From contig JAOYTL010000011.1 in the NCBI GenBank assembly GCA_025846845.1, positions 186,001 to 250,000 of the forward strand: DNA of 64,000 nucleotides. The letters run 5' to 3'. The stretch's first letter is position 1. Each line of letters begins with the position of its first letter. This DNA comes from Alloboseaceae bacterium BT-24-1. Lineage in GTDB: Bacteria; Pseudomonadota; Alphaproteobacteria; Rhizobiales; Beijerinckiaceae. Shown piece after piece: positions 1 through 7,958 of the stretch. A program made the translations under genes and the position numbers. Under the pieces are notes generated by a model. That model searched no databases. It was not told where the DNA came from and was given only the letters and a program-made list of their open reading frames with translations.

Positions 1-620
1 CCGACCGCCAGCACCTGCCGGCCGAAGACGGTTGCGTGCAAAAGCCAGGCGGCGAGGGCGACGAAGCCGATCAGGATGATCACCGAGAGCGGCATGATCC
101 CGGTCACCGGCACCTCGCGATAGACGAGGCGGCCCAGCGCGCGGAAATTCTCCGGCAGATAGCCGCGCGGCGCTCCGCCCGACCACATCAGTGCCGCGCC
201 GTTGAGCGAGAGCAGCATGCCGAGCGTCGCGATGATCGAGGGTACCTTGAGCAAGGTGACGACCAGCCCGTTGACCAGCCCGACGCCGAGGCCGATCAAA
301 TAGAGCACACCGATCGTCCACCAGGTGTTCTCGGGATTGCCGCCGGCGAGCATCGAGCCGCCGAGAACGGTCAGCGTCACCAGCGAGCCCATCGACAGAT
401 CGAAGCCGCCGCCGGCGATGACGAAGAGCTGGCCGCAGGCGAGAATGATCAGCGGCGCGGCCCGGCGCAGGAAGTTGAGGAAGCCCTCGACCTCGAAATA
501 GCTCGGCTGCAGCACGGCGATCGTGCCGTAGAGCACGAGGAAGATGGCGACGCCGACATTGATGCCGCGGACGAAGCGCAGCGCCGCCGAGGGGGCGGTA
601 TGGGCAGCCGTGGCGCTCAT
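1..620 (-). CDS. Sugar ABC transporter permease, RbsC family (3' end outside window)
   Basis: Inner-membrane permease subunit of a ribose/xylose/galactose-type ABC importer. The visible amino-terminal ~206 residues show strongly hydrophobic segments and the family stretch around LIILACGQLFVIAGGGFDLS, which is typical of the BPD_transp_2 (RbsC/XylH/AraH) fold. The start ATG (complement of 618-620) overlaps the stop of the upstream permease by the four bases ATGA, so the two are probably translationally coupled. It is the fourth gene of a minus-strand operon: isomerase, ATPase, permease, permease. The carboxyl end runs off the left edge. The binding protein is not seen and may lie further left. 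Family is certain; the sugar transported cannot be told. Confidence 0.9.
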   Translation of the reverse strand, partial: MSATAAHTAPSAALRFVRGINVGVAIFLVLYGTIAVLQPSYFEVEGFLNFLRRAAPLIILACGQLFVIAGGGFDLSMGSLVTLTVLGGSMLAGGNPENTWWTIGVLYLIGLGVGLVNGLVVTLLKVPSIIATLGMLLSLNGAALMWSGGAPRGYLPENFRALGRLVYREVPVTGIMPLSVIILIGFVALAAWLLHATVFGRQVLAV

Positions 621-1597
621 GCGACATGCCCCCGGCTGCGCACCGCGTAGACGGCGACCGCCAGGATGACGATCGCGCCGCGCAGCACCTGCTTCGGGAA
701 GGCGTCGATGCCGGTCATGTTGAAGACGGCGTCGAGCGTGGCGAACAGGAAGACGCCAGCCAGCGTGCCCCAGACTCCGCCGCGCCCGCCGGCGAGCAAG
801 GTGCCGCCGATCACCACGACCGCGATCGACTCAAGGTCGTAGACGCCGTCGCGGCCGACCCAGGGCGCCCCGGCGCGCAGGCGGCTGGCGAGATAGAGCC
901 CGGTCAGCCCGGCCATGAGGGAGCACAATACATGCGCTCCGATGATGACACGTTCGGTGCGGATGCCGGCGAGCCGGGCGCCGTCGCGATTGCCGCCGGT
1001 GGCGTAGAGATGGGCGCCGAAGCGCGTGCGGGTCAGCATCAGCCAGATCGCGAATGCCAGCACGAACAGCAGCAGCACCGACCAAGGCAGGGGCCCGATG
1101 CGGCCATAGGCGAAGGCCTGGAAGGCTGATGGAACCGAGCCGGCGAAATTGCTGAAGCTTGCCGAGAGCAAGCCTTGCAGGATCAGCCCGACGCCGAGCG
1201 TCGCGATCAGCGGGTTGACGTCGAGCCGCGCGATGATGAGGCCGTTGACGAGGCCGACCGCCGCCGACAGCGCCAGCACCGCGAGCACCGCCGGGGCGAT
1301 CATCGCCGGCTCGCCCTTCATGATGAAGGAGGCGAGCACGGCGGCGACGCTGATCAGGTTGGCGACGGAAAGATCGATCGAGCCGACCAGGATGGTCAGC
1401 GTCTGCCCGAGCGCGACGATGCCCAGCGCGACCATGCGCTGGGTCAGGCCGACGAATCCCTCGCCGGTGAGATAGGCGTGCTGTCCGGTCGCAAGGGCCG
1501 TGACGATATAAAGCGCGAGCGAGCCGGCGAAGAGCAGCGGCGCCACCGGTATTTCGCGCGCCGGGCGGGCGACGGCGATGTCGGCGCTGGCGCTCAT
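617..1597 (-). CDS. Sugar ABC transporter permease, RbsC family
   Basis: A 326-residue polytopic membrane protein of the RbsC/XylH family that forms half of the translocation channel of a sugar importer. The segment MVALGIVALGQTLTILVGSI followed by DLSV is the conserved family core, and hydrophobic helices run to the end. It is paralogous to the next gene, so the channel is likely a heterodimer of two permeases. The start overlaps the ATPase stop by ATGA (1594-1597) and the stop overlaps the next permease start, consistent with a tightly coupled operon. Substrate unknown; the adjacent isomerase-like gene suggests a sugar or polyol. Confidence 0.92.
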   Translation of the reverse strand: MSASADIAVARPAREIPVAPLLFAGSLALYIVTALATGQHAYLTGEGFVGLTQRMVALGIVALGQTLTILVGSIDLSVANLISVAAVLASFIMKGEPAMIAPAVLAVLALSAAVGLVNGLIIARLDVNPLIATLGVGLILQGLLSASFSNFAGSVPSAFQAFAYGRIGPLPWSVLLLFVLAFAIWLMLTRTRFGAHLYATGGNRDGARLAGIRTERVIIGAHVLCSLMAGLTGLYLASRLRAGAPWVGRDGVYDLESIAVVVIGGTLLAGGRGGVWGTLAGVFLFATLDAVFNMTGIDAFPKQVLRGAIVILAVAVYAVRSRGHVA

Positions 1598-3108
1598 GCC
1601 GCGGCCTCCGTGGCACCGGTGCCCAGCGCGAGGTGCATCACTTGTTCTTCGCTGGCGCCGCGCTTCAGCTCGCCAGCGAGGCGGCCCTCATGCATGACGA
1701 TGACGCGGTCGCTGACGCCGATGATTTCCGGCAAATCGGAGGAGATCATCAGGATGGCGCGGCCGCGATCGGCGAGGCTGCGCATCAACTGATAGATCGC
1801 CGCCTTGGCGGCGACGTCGATGCCGCGGGTCGGCTCGAGGAAGATCAGCAGCTTGGGATCGCGCGCCAGCCAGCGACCGATCACGACCTTCTGCTGGTTG
1901 CCGCCCGAGAGCTCGCGGATTTCCTGCGCGAAGCCGGCCGCCCTGACATCGACCTCCGTCAATTGCCGGTCGGCCGCGGTACGCGCCATTGCGCCGGAGC
2001 CCGGCGGCAGCAGGCGCTGCGCGAAGGCGCGGAGCGTCATCAGGACATTGTCGCGCAGCGATTGCTGCGGGGCGATGCCCTCCCTCTTGCGGTCGTCGGA
2101 GAGGAAGCCGATTCCGGCAGCGATGGCGGTACGCGGCGAGGAGATCAGCCCTTCATGCCCATCGATCATCATGCGGCCGCGGGTGAAGGGCTCGTCACCG
2201 AACAACGCGCGCCCGAGCGCGCCCTTGCCCGAACCCTCGAGCCCGGCGATGCCGACGATCTCGCCGGCGCGCAGGTCGAGTGCGATGTCGGCGAGCACGG
2301 CATTGCCGCCGTCCTGCACGGACAGGACGATGGGGCCGAGCTTCGCCGGATCACCAGGCGTCGGAAAGAAATCGGCGAGGTCGCGCCCGACCATCAGCCT
2401 GACGATCATCGCTGGCGTCAGCGCCGCGGCCGTATGCGTCGCGACGAGCTTGCCGTCCTTCAGCACGGTGATGCGGTCGGCGATCGCCTTCAATTCGGCC
2501 ATGCGATGCGAGATGTAGAGGACCGCCGCGCCCTCGCGCCTGAGCGTCCCGACCAATTCGAGCAGCCGGCCGGCGTCGCGGTCGTCGAGCGCGGCGGTCG
2601 GCTCGTCCATGACGATGATGCTGGCATCGAGCGCCAGCGCCTTGGCGATCTCGACCAACTGCTGCTCGGCGATCGAGAGCGATTTCACCAGCGCGCCCGG
2701 ATGGACCCTGGCGCCGACACGCTCAAGCAATCTACGGGCGCCATTTTGCATAACAGCGCGGTCGAGCAGGCCGCTGCGGGTCGGCTCCAGGCCAAGGAAG
2801 ATGTTGTCGGCGACGCTGCGTTCGGGCAGCAGGCTCAGCTCCTGGTGGATGATGCTGATCCCGGCCCGGCGCGCCTCGACCGGATGCCGGAACGCGACGG
2901 GCTGACCACCGAGCAGGATCTCGCCTTCGTCGGGCCGATAGACGCCGCCGAGCACCTTCATCAGCGTCGACTTGCCGGCCCCGTTTTCGCCGCAGATGGC
3001 GTGAACCTCGCCGGCATGGCAGTCGAGGCTGACATCGTCGAGCGCCCGCACGCCGGTGAAGCTCTTGCCGATGCCGCGCATTGAAAGGACCGGCGTCGCA
3101 GCGCTCAT
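1594..3108 (-). CDS. Sugar ABC transporter ATP-binding protein, RbsA/MglA type
   Basis: A 504-residue protein with two fused nucleotide-binding domains, as in RbsA, MglA and XylG, which energise sugar uptake through the two downstream permeases. Domain 1 has Walker A GENGAGKST (residues 40-48), signature LSIAEQQ (144-150) and Walker B IIVMDEPT (164-171). Domain 2 has a degenerate Walker A GLEGSGKGA (289-297) and signature LSGGNQQKV (400-408). Its Walker B reads LIFLEPT, with Leu where Asp normally sits, so the second site may bind but hydrolyse ATP poorly. Such asymmetry is common in this family. The gene overlaps both neighbours by ATGA. Confidence 0.95.
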   Translation of the reverse strand: MSAATPVLSMRGIGKSFTGVRALDDVSLDCHAGEVHAICGENGAGKSTLMKVLGGVYRPDEGEILLGGQPVAFRHPVEARRAGISIIHQELSLLPERSVADNIFLGLEPTRSGLLDRAVMQNGARRLLERVGARVHPGALVKSLSIAEQQLVEIAKALALDASIIVMDEPTAALDDRDAGRLLELVGTLRREGAAVLYISHRMAELKAIADRITVLKDGKLVATHTAAALTPAMIVRLMVGRDLADFFPTPGDPAKLGPIVLSVQDGGNAVLADIALDLRAGEIVGIAGLEGSGKGALGRALFGDEPFTRGRMMIDGHEGLISSPRTAIAAGIGFLSDDRKREGIAPQQSLRDNVLMTLRAFAQRLLPPGSGAMARTAADRQLTEVDVRAAGFAQEIRELSGGNQQKVVIGRWLARDPKLLIFLEPTRGIDVAAKAAIYQLMRSLADRGRAILMISSDLPEIIGVSDRVIVMHEGRLAGELKRGASEEQVMHLALGTGATEAAA

Positions 3109-3962
3109 GCCGCACCTGCCTCGGCCCAGCCGCGCCGAATGAAGTCGTGGCTCTCGGTGAGGAGCGTATCGCGATCAGGGAAGAGGTCGCGCCAGACCCG
3201 CGTCGCCGCCGCCAGCGAAGGCAGAGCCCGGCCGAAGGCCTCGACCGTCAGCCAGTTGTCGTAGCCGGTGGCGCGGATGGCGCGGAAGGTCTGCGCCCAG
3301 GGCACATGGCCGCGCCCGACGATGCCGCGGTCGTTCTCCGAGAGGTGAATGTGGTTGATCTCGGGAGCGTAGCGGCTGTAGGCGCCGACGGGATCGCGCT
3401 CCTCGATATTTGCGTGGAAGGTGTCGTACATGTAGCCGAAGTTGGGATGCCCGACCCGCGCCCGCAGCGCGCTTGCGGCTTCCATCGTGTTCAGCGCGTA
3501 GCATTCGAAGCGGTTGATCGCCTCCAGCGACAGCGCGATCCCGGGCTTGCCGGCATGATCCGCCATCGCATGCAGCGCCTCGGCGAGATGAGCGAGTTCG
3601 TCCTCGCGCGGGCCCTCCCCGGTGAAGACGCCGACCGGCGAATGATAGGGGCCGGCGATGACGGTGGCGCCTAGCGCGGCGGCGCAGTCGACCGCCCAGC
3701 GATGGCGCTCGCGCGCCTTCTGGCGGATGGCCGGATCGGGCGAGAGCGGGTTGCTGTCCTCGGCGACGATGGTGACGATGGTGCGCTTCAGCCCGATCGC
3801 GTCGAGGCGGCGGCCGAGCCGCTCGTAATGGTCGACATCGCCCTCGAAGACCGGAATCTCGACCCCGTCATAGCCGATCTCACGGATGCGCTCGCATAAG
3901 GGCAGATGCGCCTCGTCGATGAAACCACCGACTGTCAGCAGGTTGAAGCCGATCTGGACCAT
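3105..3962 (-). CDS. Sugar phosphate isomerase/epimerase-like TIM-barrel protein
   Basis: A 285-residue protein of the AP-endonuclease-2 superfamily (xylose-isomerase-like TIM barrel), which includes hydroxypyruvate isomerases, tagatose/psicose 3-epimerases and inosose dehydratases. Visible family features are GYDGVEIPVFEGD near the start, SLEAINRFECYALNT, the metal-binding-like DTFHANIEE and the HIHLSENDRG stretch. I place the start at the ATG giving MVQIGFNLL (3960-3962), a natural first strand; longer reading frames add a low-complexity extension. No good ribosome site precedes this ATG, but a short upstream reading frame with a strong one does (see 3985-4053). First enzyme gene of the sugar importer operon. 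The exact substrate cannot be predicted. Confidence 0.85.
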   Translation of the reverse strand: MVQIGFNLLTVGGFIDEAHLPLCERIREIGYDGVEIPVFEGDVDHYERLGRRLDAIGLKRTIVTIVAEDSNPLSPDPAIRQKARERHRWAVDCAAALGATVIAGPYHSPVGVFTGEGPREDELAHLAEALHAMADHAGKPGIALSLEAINRFECYALNTMEAASALRARVGHPNFGYMYDTFHANIEERDPVGAYSRYAPEINHIHLSENDRGIVGRGHVPWAQTFRAIRATGYDNWLTVEAFGRALPSLAAATRVWRDLFPDRDTLLTESHDFIRRGWAEAGAA

Positions 3963-3984
3963 GTCCGGGCTTTCGCGACTGCGC

Positions 3985-4053
3985 TCAGCGCAGCCCGGCG
4001 GCATCGCTGCCCCGGCCGGAAAAGACGGATGAACTGGTGGCGCTGACGCACAT
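3985..4053 (-). other. Possible 22-codon upstream reading frame (leader) of the sugar operon
   Basis: A strong ribosome site GGGAGGAG (complement of 4062-4069) stands 8 bases before an ATG at 4053. It opens a 22-codon frame that stops 22 bases before the isomerase start and is out of frame with it. Because the isomerase ATG has no clear ribosome site of its own, the short frame may couple or regulate its translation. It could equally be chance, or the remnant of a longer amino terminus. Confidence 0.3.
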
Positions 4054-4105
4054 GACCGGTACTCCTCCCTCGCACGGCTCATTCTGTGGAACCGCTTCGG
4101 AATGG

Positions 4106-4133
4106 ATTATGTAATCGATTGCAGAACTGTCAA
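4106..4133 (-). promoter_or_regulatory. Sigma-70-type promoter with LacI-family operator
   Basis: Read on the minus strand, a perfect -35 TTGACA (4128-4133) is followed by 16 bases and a -10-like CATAAT (4106-4111). Inside the spacer and touching the -10 lies TGCAATCGATTACA (4110-4123), a near-perfect palindrome around ATCGAT with the form bound by LacI-family sugar repressors. A repressor bound here would block RNA polymerase. The site precedes the isomerase-ABC sugar operon. The regulator gene is not in the window. Operator recognition is by pattern only. Confidence 0.65.
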
Positions 4134-4197
4134 CCGGCGAGTTTTGCGGCTGTTCGTCAGTCGTGGCCAAAGCGCGGCATCGCCCTGATGGTCGGGC

Positions 4198-4890
4198 CTA
4201 GTCCTCGTCCCGGCTCGGCAATTCCTCGTTCCCGGCTGCCCAACCGTGCCTGCCGATCAGCGGCACGAAGCTGACGGGCGCAAGGCGTTCGCTGGCGAAG
4301 GTGCCTTCGGCCTGCCGCGTCAGCTTGGTCAGCACCTGCCCGTATCCGCTGCACTCGACCGGGATCAGGAGTCGTCCGCCGACGGCGAGCTGTTGCTTCA
4401 AGGCGCCGGGAATGTCGGGACTGCCGGCCGAGACGATGATCGCGTCGAAAGGCGCCTCCGCGGGCAAACCTTCAGTCCCGTCTGCGCAGAGGATCTCGGC
4501 ATTGTCGCAGCCGAGCTGCTGCAACCGCTTCGTGGCCTGGGCCGCCAATATGGCATGCCGCTCGATCGCGAAGACCTTGCGCGCCATGCGGCTGAGCAGC
4601 GCCACCACGTAGCCCGAGCCGGCGCCGATTTCGAGGACCTCGTCCTGCGCAGCGATGGCGGCCGCCTCCAGCATCAAGGCGACGACATAGGGCTGCGAGA
4701 TCGTCTGTCCTTCTCCGATCGGGATCGGGCCATCCTGGTAGGCGAATGCCGCGAGCTGGACCGCGATGAAAGCCTCGCGCGGTACCAGTCGCATCGCGTC
4801 CAGCACTTTCCGGTCGCGAATTCCGCGACCGGCGAGCTGCTGCTCGACCATGCGCTGGCGGGCACGTGTGAAATCGGGGGGCTCCGGCAT
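4198..4890 (-). CDS. pcm: Protein-L-isoaspartate O-methyltransferase
   Basis: A 230-residue, SAM-dependent cytoplasmic enzyme that methylates L-isoaspartyl residues in aged proteins so that they can revert to aspartate. The SAM-binding motif VLEIGAGSGYVVALLSR is followed by the acidic VFAIERH, and before it comes the family motif GQTISQPYVVALM. Length matches bacterial Pcm (about 210-230). The gene stands alone between the sugar operon and leuA, transcribed in the same direction as both, with 157 bases separating it from leuA. Confidence 0.93.
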   Translation of the reverse strand: MPEPPDFTRARQRMVEQQLAGRGIRDRKVLDAMRLVPREAFIAVQLAAFAYQDGPIPIGEGQTISQPYVVALMLEAAAIAAQDEVLEIGAGSGYVVALLSRMARKVFAIERHAILAAQATKRLQQLGCDNAEILCADGTEGLPAEAPFDAIIVSAGSPDIPGALKQQLAVGGRLLIPVECSGYGQVLTKLTRQAEGTFASERLAPVSFVPLIGRHGWAAGNEELPSRDED

Positions 4891-5047
4891 GACGGCCTCC
4901 GCGGGCGGTGGCCCTACGGAACGAAATGTCGCCCGCGAAGCCGCTGCTGGAGATTCAACGTCAGGACAAGGCGCAGGTTCACGTGGGCCAGGCGCTGCGA
5001 GGCCAGGCCCTGCTCAGTGCGTCAGCGCCGCTACGGCTTGCAGCCCG

Positions 5048-6724
5048 TCAGCCCATCTGGCCGGCCATCACCCGCTGCATGCCGCTCAGCACGGCCTTGA
5101 GCGAGGCCATGACGATGTTCGGGTCGATGCCGACGCCGTGGACGATCCGGCCTTTCTCGTCCTGAAGCTGGACATAGCAGGCGGCGGTCGCATTGGCGCC
5201 GCGCCCGACCGCATGCTCGTGATAGTCGAGGAAGGAGAACTCGACGCCATAGGTCGCCTTCAGCGCGTCGACAAAGGCGTCGATCGGCCCGTTGCCGACG
5301 CCTTCGATCGTGCGGATCGCGCCGTCCTGCCTCAGCTCGGCGGTCAGTGTGCGCGAGCCATGGGCGTCCGGGAAAGTCTTGTGCGTGATCAGCTCGAGCG
5401 GCGCGTCGCTCAGCAGATAGGTCCGGCTGAACAGGGACCAGAGCACGGCGCTGGTCAGCTCCTTGCCCTCTTCGTCCATCTGCTCCTGCGCAATCCTGGA
5501 GAACTCGATCTGCAGCGGGCGCGGCAGGTCGAGGCCGTGATCTGCCTGCAGGATATAGGCGATGCCGCCCTTGCCGGATTGCGAGTTGATCCGGATCACC
5601 GCCTCGTAGTCGCGGCCGACATCCTTGGGGTCGATCGGCAGATAGGGCACCTGGAAGATTGGGTCGTTGCGCTTCTCCTGCGCGTCGAAGCCCTTCTTGA
5701 TCGCATCCTGATGCGAGCCGGAGAAGGCGGTGTAGACGAGCTCGCCGACGTAAGGATGGCGCTCGTGCACCGGCAGCTGCGTGCAGTATTCGGCGATGCT
5801 GCGGATCTCATTGACATCTCGCAGGTCGAGCGCGGGATCGATGCCCTGCGTGAACAGGTTCAGCGCCATGGTGACGATGTCGACATTGCCGGTGCGCTCG
5901 CCATTGCCGAACAGCGTGCCCTCGACGCGGTCGGCGCCGGCCATCAAAGCGAGCTCGGCCGCCGCGACTGCCGTGCCGCGGTCATTGTGCGGATGGATCG
6001 AGAGCAGGACGCTGTCGCGGTCGGAGATGTTGCGGCCGAACCATTCGAACTGGTCGGCATAGACGTTGGGCGTCGCCATTTCGACGGTCGCCGGCAGGTT
6101 CAGGATCAGCTTGTTCTGCGGCGTCGGCTTGATCACCGCCTTGACAGCCTCGCAGATCTCCAGGGCGTAATCGAGCTCGGTGCCGGTGAAGCTCTCCGGC
6201 GAATACTCGAAGGTGAAGTTGGTCTCCGGCGCCTGCGCGGCCAGGGCCTTGATCTGCGCGGCCGCGTCGGTCGCGATCCTGACGATGCCCTTGCGGTCGG
6301 AACGGAAGACCACGTCGCGCTGCAGCGTCGAGGTCGAGTTGTAGAAATGCAGGATGACGTTCTTGGCGCCCTTCACCGCCTCGAAGGTGCGCTCGATCAG
6401 CTCGGAGCGGCACTGGGTCAGCACCTGGATCGCGACGTCGTCAGGGATCGCGCCACTCTCGATGATCGAGCGGACGAAGTCGAAATCGGTCTGCGATGCC
6501 GCGGGGAAGGCGACCTCGATCTCCTTGAACCCCATCTTCACCAGGAGGTTGAACATGCGGTCCTTGCGATCGACGCCCATCGGCTCGATCAGGGCCTGAT
6601 TGCCGTCGCGCAGGTCGACGGAGCACCAGATCGGCGCCTTGGTCAGCACCTGCGAAGGCCAGCGGCGATCGGGCAGGTTGACCGGCGCATAGGCGCGGTA
6701 CTTGGAAATCGGCATTGTGGTCAT
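5048..6724 (-). CDS. leuA: 2-isopropylmalate synthase (long type)
   Basis: First committed enzyme of leucine biosynthesis, condensing acetyl-CoA with 2-oxoisovalerate. The 558-residue product has the HMGL-like catalytic barrel with LRDGNQ (38-43), the metal-binding HPHND (244-248) and NGERTGN (274-280). A carboxyl-terminal LeuA dimerisation/allosteric domain (about 425-550, containing VGNGPIDAFVDAL) usually confers leucine feedback inhibition. Length fits the longer LeuA class. I chose the ATG at 6722-6724, preceded by AAGGG, rather than an upstream in-frame ATG at 6784, because MTTMPISKYRAYAP matches a usual LeuA start. A hairpin and a short Leu-containing reading frame lie upstream. Confidence 0.95.
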   Translation of the reverse strand: MTTMPISKYRAYAPVNLPDRRWPSQVLTKAPIWCSVDLRDGNQALIEPMGVDRKDRMFNLLVKMGFKEIEVAFPAASQTDFDFVRSIIESGAIPDDVAIQVLTQCRSELIERTFEAVKGAKNVILHFYNSTSTLQRDVVFRSDRKGIVRIATDAAAQIKALAAQAPETNFTFEYSPESFTGTELDYALEICEAVKAVIKPTPQNKLILNLPATVEMATPNVYADQFEWFGRNISDRDSVLLSIHPHNDRGTAVAAAELALMAGADRVEGTLFGNGERTGNVDIVTMALNLFTQGIDPALDLRDVNEIRSIAEYCTQLPVHERHPYVGELVYTAFSGSHQDAIKKGFDAQEKRNDPIFQVPYLPIDPKDVGRDYEAVIRINSQSGKGGIAYILQADHGLDLPRPLQIEFSRIAQEQMDEEGKELTSAVLWSLFSRTYLLSDAPLELITHKTFPDAHGSRTLTAELRQDGAIRTIEGVGNGPIDAFVDALKATYGVEFSFLDYHEHAVGRGANATAACYVQLQDEKGRIVHGVGIDPNIVMASLKAVLSGMQRVMAGQMG

Positions 6725-6804
6725 GGGACAACCCTTGCGAAGGATGCGGCGTCCGGCCTGCTCAGGGCTGGGCTGCGCCGCCATGCGATGGACAGGCCTT
6801 TTAT

Positions 6805-6874
6805 CCCGGCGCGCTCACGGCGCCGGGCGGCTAAGTCGAAGGGTCAGGCCCCGGATGGCGGACCGAAATCGCAT
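6805..6874 (-). promoter_or_regulatory. Candidate leuA leader: short Leu-containing reading frame plus hairpin
   Basis: On the minus strand an ATG at 6874 opens a 19-codon frame ending at 6815 and containing the run Leu-Thr-Leu-Arg-Leu. Its stop codon falls in the 7-base loop of a perfect 8-bp stem, CCCGGCGC pairing with GCGCCGGG (6805-6827), 81 bases before leuA. This resembles the arrangement of amino-acid leader/attenuator systems. No T-run follows the hairpin and the leucine density is modest, so the call is tentative. Confidence 0.3.
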
Positions 6875-7016
6875 GCCCGGACATAACCATCCCGAGAGAG
6901 GAAGATCAATCCTGACGCCGCCCCGGATTCCGGACCGTACGCGTTGAAGACGAACTGTCATTCGTTTGTCGCGTAAGCATCCGCACAAGCTCGGCCTTCG
7001 AGTCACGAGCCCGGCG

Positions 7017-7958
7017 ATGCTGCGTTTCCTCACCCTTCGCGTCCTGCGCGCCCTGTTGACGGTTGCGATCTGCGTCTCGGCGGTGTTCCTTGCGCTGCGC
7101 CTCGCCGGCGACCCCGCCGACATCATGCTCTCGATCGAGACGCCGCCGGACGTGCGCGCTCATTACCGCGAGCTCTGGGGGCTCGATCGGCCACTCGCCG
7201 AGCAGTATCTGCGCTATCTCGCCAGCGTCGTCCGCGGCGATTTCGGCCTCTCCTTCGCCGATGACCGGCCGGCCTTCGCCGCGGTCGTCGACGCCTTGCC
7301 GAAGACCTTGCTGCTGGGCGCTTGCGCGCTCATGCTCGCTTTGCTGATCGGCCTGCCGCTCGGCGTCCTGGCGGCGCTGCGCCACAACAGTGCGGTCGAT
7401 AGGCTCGCCATGGCGGTCGCCGTGCTCGGCTATGCGATCCCGATCTTCTTCCTGGGCATCCTTTTGATCCTGCTCTTTGCCCTCAAGCTGCGGGTGCTGC
7501 CCTCGGCTGGGTCCGAGACGCTGTGGCACCTGATCCTGCCGGTGGTGACGCTGGCCTTGCCGCTATCCGGACGTCTTGCCCGCTTCGCCCGCACCGCCAC
7601 GCTCGAAGTGCTCGGCAAGCCGTTCATCCGCGCTGCCCGCGCCCGCGGGGTGATGCCGCTGTCCGTCATCCTGCGCCATGCCTTGCCCAATGCGGCGGTA
7701 CCGCTGCTGATGTTCATCGGCATCGAGATCGGCCACATCCTTGCCGGCAGCGCCGTGGTCGAGACGATCTTCGCCTGGCCCGGCATCGGCCGGCTGCTGG
7801 TCGATTCCGTCACGACGCGCGATCTCGCCGTGGTCCAGGCGGTGATCCTGACGGTCACCGTAGTGATGGTCGCCGCCAATCTCCTGGTCGACATCCTGCA
7901 TATCCTGATCGACCCGCGCCTCGGCGGCTTCTCCCGCGGCCTAGGCAAGCCGGCATGA
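7017..7958 (+). CDS. Peptide-type ABC transporter permease, DppB/OppB family
   Basis: A polytopic inner-membrane permease (about 313 residues) of the DppB/OppB/GsiC family. The amino terminus LRFLTLRVLRALLTVAIC and the later EAA-loop region around AARARGVMPLSVILRHALPN are typical. I start at ATG 7017; a TTG at 6966 is possible but adds an atypical extension. The stop overlaps the next permease start by ATGA. It opens the plus-strand arm of a split locus (B, C, a phosphodiesterase, binding protein) whose two ATPases are encoded convergently at 12.9-15.0 kb. The phosphodiesterases in the locus hint at a phosphodiester or glycerophospho-compound rather than plain peptides, but this is inference. 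Confidence 0.92.
   Translation: MLRFLTLRVLRALLTVAICVSAVFLALRLAGDPADIMLSIETPPDVRAHYRELWGLDRPLAEQYLRYLASVVRGDFGLSFADDRPAFAAVVDALPKTLLLGACALMLALLIGLPLGVLAALRHNSAVDRLAMAVAVLGYAIPIFFLGILLILLFALKLRVLPSAGSETLWHLILPVVTLALPLSGRLARFARTATLEVLGKPFIRAARARGVMPLSVILRHALPNAAVPLLMFIGIEIGHILAGSAVVETIFAWPGIGRLLVDSVTTRDLAVVQAVILTVTVVMVAANLLVDILHILIDPRLGGFSRGLGKPA

Noticed and set aside
4900..4937. CGCGGGCG/CGCCCGCG inverted repeat between leuA and pcm
   Set aside because: Eight-base arms with a 22-base loop in GC-rich DNA and no T-run; chance is likely.
5048..6886. Long open frames on the strand opposite leuA and many other genes
   Set aside because: High GC keeps antisense frames open; their translations are rich in Arg, Asp, Gln and His with no domain pattern, while the opposite frames give clear families.
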